The notes beneath the pieces were generated by a model, which made no database searches, had not been told where the DNA came from, and saw nothing but the letters and a program-made list of their open reading frames with translations. Shown here piece by piece: positions 56,383 through 63,708 of a stretch of DNA of 64,000 bases. The stretch covers positions 62,001 through 126,000 of the forward strand of contig NZ_RCVR01000001.1 of the NCBI RefSeq assembly GCF_016107305.1. The letters are read 5' to 3'. The DNA is from Roseomonas sp. KE2513 (lineage in GTDB: Bacteria; Pseudomonadota; Alphaproteobacteria; Acetobacterales; Acetobacteraceae). The translations under genes and the position numbers were made by a program. The first letter of the stretch is position 1. Every line of letters begins with the position of its first letter.

Positions 56383-58080
56383 ATGGCGCTAGGGAACGGC
56401 CGCCGTGGCGTGCGCGAGTCCGCCAATGCTTGGCCGGGCTATGTGGACGCCCTCGCCACACTGCTCATCATCATCATCTTCGTCCTCCTCGTCTTCGTGC
56501 TCGCGCAGGGCTTCCTCTCCGTCGCCCTCTCATCCCGCGACCGCGCGCTAGACCGGCTGAACCGACAGGTGGCCGAACTGGCCGAACTCCTCTCGCTCGA
56601 GCGCGCCGGCGCCGAGGACCTGCGCGCCAATCTCGGCCGCAGCCAGGAGGAAGCCCGCACCGCCGCCGCCGAGCGCGATGCCGCCCGCCGCGACCTCGCC
56701 GGCCTGCGCACCGAGGCCGCCCGCGCCGCCACCGCCCGCGATGCCCTACGGGAGGAGCGCGACGGGCTCGCCGCCCGCCTCTCCGACGCCGACCTCGCCG
56801 CTCGCGGCAATGCCGAGCGCATCGCCGGCCTCGAAGCCCGCCTGACCGAAGCCCTCGGCGGCCTCGACGCCGCCGGCACCGACGCCGCCCGCACCGTCCG
56901 CGGCCTGACCCAGACCCGCCGGGCGCTGGCCACCGAGCAGACCGCCCGCCAGGGCGCGGAACAGAACCTCGCCGAAACCCGCGCCGCCCTGGAGGCCGCC
57001 CGCCGCGACCTCGCCGCCGTCCAGCAGCAGACTGCGGCCCTCGATCGGCAGGTCGCGGTGGACCGCGGCACCATCGAGGCCCGCCTCTCCGACATCGCCC
57101 GCCTGAACGACCAGCTCCGCGCCCTCGCGGCCCTGCGCGATCAGGCTGAGAAGTCCGCCCAGGAAGCCCTCGCCCGCGCAGAGGCCGCCGATCGCCGCCG
57201 CGGCGAGGCCGAAGCCGCCGCCGCCGACGCCACCCGCGCGCGCCAGGCCGCCGAGGCCGCCACCACCGAAGCCGCTCGCGCCCGCCAAACCGCGGAGGCT
57301 GCCACCGCCGACGCCACCCGCGCGCGCCAGGCCGCCGAAGCGGCCACTGCCGAGGCCTCACGCAACGCCACCCGTGAGGCCGAGGCCCGGCGCGCCGCCG
57401 AGGCCGAACTCCAGGCCGGCGCCGGCGCCTATGCGCGCCTCTCGGAAAGCGCCCGCGCCCAGGCCGCCCTTCTGAACCAGCAGCTCGACGCGCTCCGCGC
57501 CGAACTCCGCCGCGTCGCCGCAGCCCTCGATGCCCAGGAGGCCACGGGCCGCGAGAAGGACGTCCAGATCGCCGCCCTCGGCACCCGCCTCAACGCCGCC
57601 CTTGCCGCCCGCGTGGAGGAACTCCAGCGCTACCGCTCCGACTTCTTCGGCCGCCTGCGCGACGTCCTCGGCGACCGCCCCGAAATCCGCATCGTCGGCG
57701 ACCGCTTCGTCCTGCAATCCGAGGTCCTCTTCCCCCAGGGCAGCGCCGACCTCTCCGATGCCGGCAAGGAGCAGGTGACCAGTGTCACCAACCTCCTCCT
57801 CGACATCGCCCGCCGCATCCCTGAGGGCACGAACTGGGTCCTCCGCGTGGACGGCCACGCCGACAACCTGCCCATCCGCGGCAATCCCCGCTTCGCCAGC
57901 AATTGGGAACTCTCCGCCGCCCGCGCGATCGCCGTCGCCCAACTCATGATTCAGGACGGCCTGCCACCCAACCGCGTCGCCGCCACCGCCTTCGGCGAAT
58001 TTCAGCCCATCGACACGGCCGACACTCCGGCCGCGCGCGCCCGCAACCGGCGGATTGAGCTGCGGCTGACGGATCGCTGA
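56383..58080 (+). CDS. MotB-like protein with very long coiled coil and OmpA domain
   Basis: 565 residues from ATG 56383. Membrane helix with the ion-binding Asp22 (GYVDALATLLIIIIFVLLVFV), a continuous Ala/Arg/Glu coiled coil (46 to about 435) with a tandem 14-residue repeat at 281-322, and a C-terminal OmpA peptidoglycan-binding domain (FPQGSADLSDAGKEQV, VDGHADNLPIRG, NWELSAARAIAVAQLM, RNRRIELRLTDR). A coil of 390 residues is about 58 nm, longer than a periplasm, so it must fold back on itself. It should couple ion flow to pulling on the cell wall. Confidence 0.85.
   Translation: MALGNGRRGVRESANAWPGYVDALATLLIIIIFVLLVFVLAQGFLSVALSSRDRALDRLNRQVAELAELLSLERAGAEDLRANLGRSQEEARTAAAERDAARRDLAGLRTEAARAATARDALREERDGLAARLSDADLAARGNAERIAGLEARLTEALGGLDAAGTDAARTVRGLTQTRRALATEQTARQGAEQNLAETRAALEAARRDLAAVQQQTAALDRQVAVDRGTIEARLSDIARLNDQLRALAALRDQAEKSAQEALARAEAADRRRGEAEAAAADATRARQAAEAATTEAARARQTAEAATADATRARQAAEAATAEASRNATREAEARRAAEAELQAGAGAYARLSESARAQAALLNQQLDALRAELRRVAAALDAQEATGREKDVQIAALGTRLNAALAARVEELQRYRSDFFGRLRDVLGDRPEIRIVGDRFVLQSEVLFPQGSADLSDAGKEQVTSVTNLLLDIARRIPEGTNWVLRVDGHADNLPIRGNPRFASNWELSAARAIAVAQLMIQDGLPPNRVAATAFGEFQPIDTADTPAARARNRRIELRLTDR
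57223..57348 (+). repeat. Three tandem 42-bp units inside the MotB-like gene
   Basis: Units at 57223-57264, 57265-57306 and 57307-57348 encode ADATRARQAAEAAT, TEAARARQTAEAAT and ADATRARQAAEAAT; the first and third peptides are identical. Each adds two heptads of coiled coil, so copy number may vary between strains. Confidence 0.75.
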
Positions 58081-58292
58081 TCCTGCTGGGCCGGTGCTGG
58101 TGACTCCTGGGGAGAGGAAGAAGGAATTCCTACTCCACCCAGCCCCCCCGCCACCATCTTTTTCTTTCGATTTGAGTTGCTTGGCGGCCGGTGCGCCGCA
58201 GGTCATGGACCCGAGGCGACTGCACGCTCAGAAGGGGCGCCATGACACGGAACCCGCCTTGGCCGTTGAGGCCGCGACAGCCAGACGGCGAT

Positions 58293-58313
58293 CCAAGGGC
58301 CTCAGGCCCTTGG
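58293..58313. terminator. Hairpin 1 of a two-hairpin module
   Basis: 8-bp perfect stem CCAAGGGC / GCCCTTGG with a 5-base loop, in the region between the MotB-like gene and the converging DUF1491 gene. Confidence 0.6.
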
Positions 58314-58323
58314 CGGGCGAGGT

Positions 58324-58348
58324 CCGGAGAGGGGGGTGCCCTCTCCGG
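58324..58348. terminator. Hairpin 2 of a two-hairpin module
   Basis: 10-bp perfect stem CCGGAGAGGG / CCCTCTCCGG, loop 5 bases, 18 bases before the DUF1491 stop. Its core CCGGAGAGG recurs at 32055, so it looks like a member of a dispersed intergenic repeat family. Confidence 0.6.
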
Positions 58349-58366
58349 GGCCACCCGCGCCGTCCC

Positions 58367-58699
58367 CTAGACGATCACCGCCTCGAAGGGCGGCAGCAGG
58401 TCCGGCGCCTCGAATTCCAGCACCCAGAGGTCGGGGTCGCGCTTCACCTGCCGAGCCACGTAGGCGTCAGCCGCCGCGTCGTCCACGGGCGCCGCCCCGG
58501 TGCCGCGCATCCAGGCCGGCCGTCCCCGTGCGTCCCGCGTCTGGGAGAGCACGACGAGGCCTTCCCGCCCGCGCAGCACGCAGAGGATGCCGCCGCTATC
58601 CGGGTCGCCCTTCCGCAAGACCACACCGGGCCGCCCGGCCTGGTCCCCCATCCGGATCGCCATGGAGGCCCATAGCCCCGCCTTCACCCGCGCTTCCAT
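58367..58699 (-). CDS. DUF1491 family protein
   Basis: 110 residues. MEARVKAGLWASMAIRMGDQAGRPGVVLRKGDPDSGGILCVLRGREGLVVLSQTRDARGRPAWMRG and the tail DPDLWVLEFEAPDLLPPFEAVIV match DUF1491 of alphaproteobacteria, of unknown role. ATG 58699. The frame continues upstream but with no family match. Confidence 0.82.
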   Translation of the reverse strand: MEARVKAGLWASMAIRMGDQAGRPGVVLRKGDPDSGGILCVLRGREGLVVLSQTRDARGRPAWMRGTGAAPVDDAAADAYVARQVKRDPDLWVLEFEAPDLLPPFEAVIV

Positions 58700-58840
58700 G
58701 CCACCGTCCCTTCCAGCGCTGCCCTGCCCCCGCGCGCCGGCCCTGGCAAGAGCCGGCTGGCGGGCGCATCTGAACAGGGGCTTGCTGCCCGCGCCCCGCC
58801 GCGCCATTCACCACGCCTCACACGCCCGCGAGAATTTCCC

Positions 58841-59098
58841 ATGGCCACCAGCCCCAAGCCGAACGCGGCCCCGCGCATGACCGACGCCCAGCGCGCCTAC
58901 GAGGCCAAGCGCGCCGCCAAGAACGGCATGAGCCTCGAAAAGTGGCTCGCCCTGAAGGAGAAGGAGCGCGAGGAGGAGCGCCGCGCCACCACGGCCGAGA
59001 CCGCCCGCCGCACCGCCGAGGTGGCCCCGCCGAAGAAGCCGAACCTCTTCCGCCGCCTGCTGGACCGCGCGCAACAGCCGCTCAAGCCCTCCCGCTGA
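58841..59098 (+). CDS. Small lysine/arginine-rich protein
   Basis: 85 residues. Rich in Lys, Arg, Glu and Ala: MTDAQRAYEAKRAAKNGMSLEKWLALKEKEREEERRATTAETARRTAEV, ending PNLFRRLLDRAQQPLKPSR. No membrane helix. Likely a nucleic-acid- or ribosome-associated protein by charge, unproven. Start ATG 58841. It overlaps the next gene by 4 bases. Confidence 0.65.
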   Translation: MATSPKPNAAPRMTDAQRAYEAKRAAKNGMSLEKWLALKEKEREEERRATTAETARRTAEVAPPKKPNLFRRLLDRAQQPLKPSR

Positions 59099-60039
59099 GC
59101 CCGCGAGGCGCGCTCCTCGCCGCCCATGCCGACTGGTCGGCCCACCCCGCCAAGCGCTGGGTGAGCATCGCCCGCCGGCAGGGCGGGGCATGGCGCGCCG
59201 AGGCCCCTCGGCCTGTCGGCGACCCCGCCACCCTCGCGGCCGCCCTGGTCGGGGAGGGCGCGCCGGTCGCGCTGGGTCTCGACCTTCCGCTCGGCCTCCC
59301 CCGCGCCTGGGCCGCCTCGCGTCCCGAACCGGACTTCCCCGCCTTCCTCCGCGCCCTGCCCGGCAACCCCGACTTCCTGCGGGTGAGCGAAACGCTGGAG
59401 ACCGTCTCCCCCGACCGTCCCTTCTATCCTGCCCGTGGGTTGCGCGGCATGACCCGCGCCGCCCACGCCGCCGCCCTCGGCTTCGCGGGCCCTGCTGACC
59501 TCTCCCGCCTTTGCGACCGCGCGACCGCCGAGCGGCCGGCCGGCGCGCCCCTCTTCTGGACCCTCGGCGCGAACCAGACGGGCAAGGCCGCCATCGCCGC
59601 CTGGCGGGACTGGATCGCGCCCGCCCTGGCCGCGGGCGCCCCGCTCCGCCTCTGGCCCTTCGAGGGCCCGCTCGCCACCCTCCTCGCCCCGGGCACCGTC
59701 GCCCTCGCCGAAACCTACCCCGCCGAGGCCATGCGCCACCTCGGCGTCCGCTTCCCCGGCAGCAAGCGCGCCCAGCCCGCCCGCCGCGCCGCCGCCCCTG
59801 CCCTGCGCCAAGCGATGCACCGCCTCTCCGTCACCCCCTCCCTCGCACTGGCCAGATCCATTGAGGACGGCTTCGGCCCCGATGCGGCCGGGGAGGACCG
59901 GATCGACAGCCTCCTCGGGCTCCTCTGCGTCATCTCCGTGCTCGACGGCGCCCGCGCCGACTTCATCCCCGAGGACCCCTGGGTCCGCCGCTGGGAGGGC
60001 TGGGTCCTCGGCCAGACCGCCCTGCCCCGCCCCGCTTGA
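59095..60039 (+). CDS. DUF429-like RNase H-fold protein
   Basis: About 314 residues. The start region LLAAHADWSAHPAKRWVSIARR and VALGLDLPLGLPRAWA, GFAGPADLSRLCDRATAERPAGAPLFWTLGANQTGKAAIAAW, AETYPAEAMRHLGVRFPGSKR match DUF429-type proteins of unknown function. No ATG/GTG/TTG precedes the conserved start, so a CTG at 59095 overlapping the previous stop is the likely start; a GTG at 59161 would lose the conserved start. Confidence 0.7.
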   Translation: MSPRGALLAAHADWSAHPAKRWVSIARRQGGAWRAEAPRPVGDPATLAAALVGEGAPVALGLDLPLGLPRAWAASRPEPDFPAFLRALPGNPDFLRVSETLETVSPDRPFYPARGLRGMTRAAHAAALGFAGPADLSRLCDRATAERPAGAPLFWTLGANQTGKAAIAAWRDWIAPALAAGAPLRLWPFEGPLATLLAPGTVALAETYPAEAMRHLGVRFPGSKRAQPARRAAAPALRQAMHRLSVTPSLALARSIEDGFGPDAAGEDRIDSLLGLLCVISVLDGARADFIPEDPWVRRWEGWVLGQTALPRPA

Positions 60040-60179
60040 TCCGGTGCCCACGGGCCATCATTTGTTACGCATCGGACCGGGGCCCGCGCGCTTTCCACGG
60101 TGGACTTCCGGCCTGCGGAGCGGCCACGATGTGACCCCGCCGCCGCCACAATACGGCGATGATCGCCCGATACTTTCCC

Positions 60180-60198
60180 TGAGACAGAACAAGTCTCA
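60180..60198. promoter_or_regulatory. Inverted repeat upstream of the PPYY protein
   Basis: TGAGAC / GTCTCA with a 7-base spacer, ending 22 bases before the ATG at 60221. It may be an operator or a leader hairpin near the ribosome site. Confidence 0.4.
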
Positions 60199-60220
60199 AC
60201 AGCCCCTGGAGGGCAAGTCG

Positions 60221-60562
60221 ATGAACAGGTTCCGCAGTCTCGTCCTGGGCGGCATCGCCGCCGCCGCCCTCATGGCCGCTGTCCCCGCGGAGGCACAGGG
60301 CTGGCACCGGCGCGGCCCGAGTGGCGGCGCGATCGCCGGCGGCATCATCGGCGGCCTCGCGCTCGGCGCCATCGCGGGCGCAGCCATCGCGGCCCCGCCT
60401 CCCGCCTACTACCCGCCGCCACCGCCGCCCGTCTACTACGCTCCACCCGCGGCCTATTACGCGCCACCGCCGGTCGTCTACGCCCCGCCGCCGCGCGCCT
60501 ACTACGCGCCGCCGCCGCCGGTCGCCTATTACGCTCCGGCGCCGACCTACTACCGCTACTGA
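60221..60562 (+). CDS. Secreted proline/tyrosine-rich protein with glycine zipper
   Basis: 113 residues. Signal peptide (MNRFRSLVLGGIAAAALMAAVPAEAQ), a Gly/Ala zipper (GGAIAGGIIGGLALGAIAGAAIAA) that could insert in a membrane, then repeated PPPPVYYAPP / AYYAPPP units (Tyr-Tyr followed by Pro runs). Strong ribosome site GGAGGG. Function unknown; such repeats can crosslink or form surface layers. Confidence 0.72.
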   Translation: MNRFRSLVLGGIAAAALMAAVPAEAQGWHRRGPSGGAIAGGIIGGLALGAIAGAAIAAPPPAYYPPPPPPVYYAPPAAYYAPPPVVYAPPPRAYYAPPPPVAYYAPAPTYYRY

Positions 60563-60570
60563 GTGAAACG

Positions 60571-60591
60571 GGGGCCGGACACACCGGCCCC
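60571..60591. terminator. Bidirectional hairpin terminator
   Basis: 8-bp stem GGGGCCGG / CCGGCCCC, loop ACACA, 8 bases after the stop of the PPYY gene and 8 bases beyond the stop of panE on the other strand; followed by TATAAATTC on the plus strand. Confidence 0.7.
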
Positions 60592-60598
60592 TATAAAT

Positions 60599-61585
60599 TC
60601 AGGCGGCGGGTACGTACTGCCCCGTCGCCTCCGCCGCCTTCCGCGCCAGCCCGACCACGAGGTCCAGCACCGGCGTCGGCACCCCCGCCATCCGCGCGAG
60701 GGCCAGCGGCTGCAACAGCATCGCCTCTATTTCGATCGCCTTGCCCGCCTCCATGTCCTGGAGGATCGACGGCTTGTGCACGGTCGAGCGCGAAGCCTCC
60801 ACACGTGCCGCCGGATCGACATCGAGCTCGATCCCGAGCCCGCGCGCGATGGCAACCCCCTCCGCCAATCCCGCCCGCGCCGCCTCGCGAATGGCGGGAT
60901 CGACCAGCGTCGCCGCCAGCCCCTGGCGCGACAGCAGGCAGAGCGGCCCGTTCGACAGGTTCGAGACGAGCTTCGCCCAAACCTCGCGCCGGATGTCCGG
61001 CACGATCGGGCAGCCCATTCCTCCCGCCTCCAGCGCGGCGGAAAGGGCACGCACCGGCTCCCCCACTTGGCCGTCCAGCCCGCCGAGCACCACCCGGCTC
61101 CGCTCGTTCTCCACCTCGATCCGTCCGGGCGCGGTGATGGTGCAGGCGGAGTAGACAACGCCGCCCACGGTCCGCTCCACGCCCACCGCGCGCCGCACCG
61201 CGCCGCCGCGATCCAGCGCCGGAAGCGCCGTGCCGTCCAGCGCGCCGCCGTGCCGGTCGAAATACCACCAGGGGATGCCATTCATCACGAAGGCGACGGG
61301 TGTGTCCGGCCGCAGCAGCGGCGCGATCCCTTCCGCCACACCGCCGAGCTGGTGCCCCTTCACCGTCACCACCACCGCGTCCTGCGGGCCCAACTCCGCC
61401 GGGTCGGCGCTCGCAGCCGGGCGCGCGGTGAAGGTCGCGTCCCGCGCCACCACCGTCAGCCCATGCTCGCGGATCGCCGCGAGGTTCGCGCCGCGCGCCA
61501 CCACGCTTACCTCCGCGCCCCCGCGGACGAGCCGCGCCGCCACGTGCCCGCCGATCGCCCCGGCCCCGAAAACGCAGACCTTCAT
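60599..61585 (-). CDS. 2-dehydropantoate 2-reductase (ApbA/PanE family)
   Basis: 328 residues. NADP motif CVFGAGAIGGHVAARLVRGG, catalytic Lys in EVWAKLVSNLSNGP, Ser and Glu in KPSILQDMEAGKAIEIEAM. It would reduce 2-dehydropantoate to pantoate for CoA, though many paralogues have other ketoacid substrates. It overlaps the M20 gene by 4 bases, which suggests degradation of some acid rather than pantothenate synthesis. Confidence 0.85.
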   Translation of the reverse strand: MKVCVFGAGAIGGHVAARLVRGGAEVSVVARGANLAAIREHGLTVVARDATFTARPAASADPAELGPQDAVVVTVKGHQLGGVAEGIAPLLRPDTPVAFVMNGIPWWYFDRHGGALDGTALPALDRGGAVRRAVGVERTVGGVVYSACTITAPGRIEVENERSRVVLGGLDGQVGEPVRALSAALEAGGMGCPIVPDIRREVWAKLVSNLSNGPLCLLSRQGLAATLVDPAIREAARAGLAEGVAIARGLGIELDVDPAARVEASRSTVHKPSILQDMEAGKAIEIEAMLLQPLALARMAGVPTPVLDLVVGLARKAAEATGQYVPAA

Positions 61586-62757
61586 GCGAGCAACTCCAGA
61601 GCAGCCCGGCTCAGCGCCTGCACGCCGACGGAAATGCAGCCCTCGTCCGGCTGGTAGCCGGCATTGTGCAGCCGGTCCGCCCGGCCGGGCGCGCCGGAAC
61701 CGACCCTCAGATGCATGGACGGCACGAGCGCCGCGAACTCCGAGAAATCCTCGCTGCCCATGCTCGGCAGTCCCTCCACCGGCGCACGGCCCAGCTGGGC
61801 GGCCACCGCCGGCACCACCCGCTCCAGCACGCCGTCGTCGTTCACCAGCGCCGGCACCATGCGCCGGTAATCGAGCGACGCCTGCACCCTGAATCCCAGT
61901 TCGAGACCCGCAACGAGCCGGCGCAGCGCGCCCTCCGCGATGTCGCGCGTGCCAGCGTCGAGCGTCCGCACCGTTCCCTTCAGAGCCACCCGCTCGGGGA
62001 TGATGTTGTAGGTTGCACCGCCCGCCATCATGCCGATGGTGACCACCGCAGGCTTCAACGGATCAACCTCGCGGCTCACCACCGTCTGCGCCTGCGAGAC
62101 GAAATGCGCGGCCGCCACGATCGGATCGACGGCCGATTCCGGATGCGCCGCATGTCCCGACTTCCCGCGGAGCACGAGGTCGAAGCGGTCAGAGGCCGCA
62201 AGGCAGGCGCCGCGCACGAAACCCGTCTCGCCCACGGGCATGTCGGGATGGTTGTGGAAGCCGAGCGCCATGTCGAAGCCCTCGGCCGCGCCGTCCGCGA
62301 TCATCGCGGCCGCGCCCTCCAGCGTCTCCTCCGCCGGCTGGAACACGAGCGCCACGCGCCCTGCGAGCATCGGCGCGAGATCCTTCAGCACGGAGGCGAC
62401 GCCGAGCAGCGTCGATGTGTGGATGTCGTGCCCGCAGGCATGCATCTTCCCGTCCACGGTGCTCGCGAAGGGCAGTCCCGTCTCCTCGTGGATCGGCAGC
62501 GCGTCCATATCCGCTCGGATTGCGAGCGTCGGGCCCGGGCGCCCGCCCTCGATCATGCCGATGATTCCGGTCCGCCCGAGCCCCGTGCGGTGCGCGATGC
62601 CGAGCCGCTCCAGTTCTCGTGAAACGATTCCGGCCGTCCGCACCTCCTCCATCGCGAGTTCGGGATGGGCGTGGATGTCGCGGCGGATGGCGACGAGCCC
62701 GGGCGCCAATGCTTCCGCGGCCTCGGCGATCTTGCGGTCAGGATCATTGATTCTCAT
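61582..62757 (-). CDS. M20 family metallopeptidase / amidohydrolase
   Basis: 391 residues. Metal ligands: ACGHDIHTSTL, PAEETLEGA, GFHNHPD and near the end GSEDFSEF. The dimer domain (GKSGHAAHPESAVDPI) is present. Family members cut N-acyl amino acids, hippurate or indole-acetyl amino acids. Start ATG 62757 has GGAG 9 bases upstream; ATG 62775 is also possible. It is divergent from tctB. Confidence 0.9.
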   Translation of the reverse strand: MRINDPDRKIAEAAEALAPGLVAIRRDIHAHPELAMEEVRTAGIVSRELERLGIAHRTGLGRTGIIGMIEGGRPGPTLAIRADMDALPIHEETGLPFASTVDGKMHACGHDIHTSTLLGVASVLKDLAPMLAGRVALVFQPAEETLEGAAAMIADGAAEGFDMALGFHNHPDMPVGETGFVRGACLAASDRFDLVLRGKSGHAAHPESAVDPIVAAAHFVSQAQTVVSREVDPLKPAVVTIGMMAGGATYNIIPERVALKGTVRTLDAGTRDIAEGALRRLVAGLELGFRVQASLDYRRMVPALVNDDGVLERVVPAVAAQLGRAPVEGLPSMGSEDFSEFAALVPSMHLRVGSGAPGRADRLHNAGYQPDEGCISVGVQALSRAALELLA

Positions 62758-63060
62758 GCTGTTAGGCTCCGCCATGCCCCTGGTTATCGCAAGTATGTTG
62801 CGCCGCAACCTAGGTGAAGAAGCATCCATGACAAGGCCGCAGCGAATCTGCCGCTTGTGGAGCCGCGCCGTGCCCCATAGTTTGCCGGGACTCCGCGTAC
62901 TGGGAGGCGCGTCAGGGAAGAAGGGACGGAGAGCAGGCGACGTGGCGGCCGACACCTTGGGTGCTCGGTCGGCGTCGGCATGGCCCTCACCTCCCCCCCC
63001 CGCGTCGCGCCGCCTGGTCGGATCAGCAACTGACGAGGGCCTGCAAAGGGTGGAGCGTTC
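62758..63060. other. Divergent control region between the M20 gene and tctB
   Basis: 303 bases with no gene. It contains a symmetrical site GTTGCG-C-CGCAAC (62797-62809) near the M20 start and a purine-rich stretch before tctB (CAAAGGGTGGAGCG). Confidence 0.55.
62797..62809. promoter_or_regulatory. Symmetrical operator-like site
   Basis: GTTGCG C CGCAAC, perfect 6-bp arms around one base, 40 bases upstream of the M20 start. Fits a dimeric regulator that could control both divergent transcripts. Confidence 0.45.
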
Positions 63061-63678
63061 ATGAAAATAAGTCAGAAGGATCTCTGGGCCGGATTTCTGC
63101 TCATGTTCCTGGCCTTCATCGGCCTGTGGATCAACGGCGGTTTCCTCGGGCTCGGCCTCGAGCAGCACACCCTCGGCACCGCCCGACGCATGGGCCCCGG
63201 CTACATGCCGATGCTGGTGCTCTGGCTCCAAATGGCGCTCGGCGCGCTCGTCTTTGTCCTTGGCCTGCGTGGCGGCCCGGACGACCTTGAGGACTGGAAG
63301 AAGCTCGACTTCGTCACCCTCGCCGTCGCCATCGCGGTGGGCATCCTCATCTGGCGGGTGATGGAGGCCACGGGCTACAACACGAACTACATCCAGGTGG
63401 GCGCTGCCTGCCTCATCGGCCTGCTCCTCCTCGCCATCTCCCCGGCCTGGCGGCCGCTCGGCATGGTGCTCGGCTCCTTCGCCGTATTCGGGCTCCTGCT
63501 CGAGCCGCTCGGCCTGATGGTGTCGATCGTCGCTCTCTGCCTCATCGCCTCGCTCGCGGACCGCGAACATCGGCCGCTGGGCGTTGCCGGCATGTGCGTC
63601 TTCCTTTGCGCCCTCTGCTGGTTCGTCTTCATCTACGAGCTCGATATCCGTGTGCCGGTTTGGCCGGGTAGCTTCTGA
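63061..63678 (+). CDS. tctB: Tripartite tricarboxylate transporter TctB
   Basis: 205 residues, four membrane helices: DLWAGFLLMFLAFIGLWING, MPMLVLWLQMALGALVFVLGL, AACLIGLLLLAISPA, LVMVSIVALCLIASL-type, matching DUF1468 TctB. The motif RRMGPGYMP near residue 43 is typical. It is the small membrane subunit. Ribosome site GGTGGAG. No tctC is adjacent; tctA follows. Confidence 0.92.
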   Translation: MKISQKDLWAGFLLMFLAFIGLWINGGFLGLGLEQHTLGTARRMGPGYMPMLVLWLQMALGALVFVLGLRGGPDDLEDWKKLDFVTLAVAIAVGILIWRVMEATGYNTNYIQVGAACLIGLLLLAISPAWRPLGMVLGSFAVFGLLLEPLGLMVSIVALCLIASLADREHRPLGVAGMCVFLCALCWFVFIYELDIRVPVWPGSF

Positions 63679-63708
63679 ACCGACGGGCATAGGAAGGGCC
63701 AAGACACC

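Noticed and set aside
54478-58080. A Zorya-type anti-phage system
   Set aside because: MotA- and MotB-like parts are present, but no ZorC/ZorD/ZorE-like gene is near, and the channel tail is much shorter than in ZorA.
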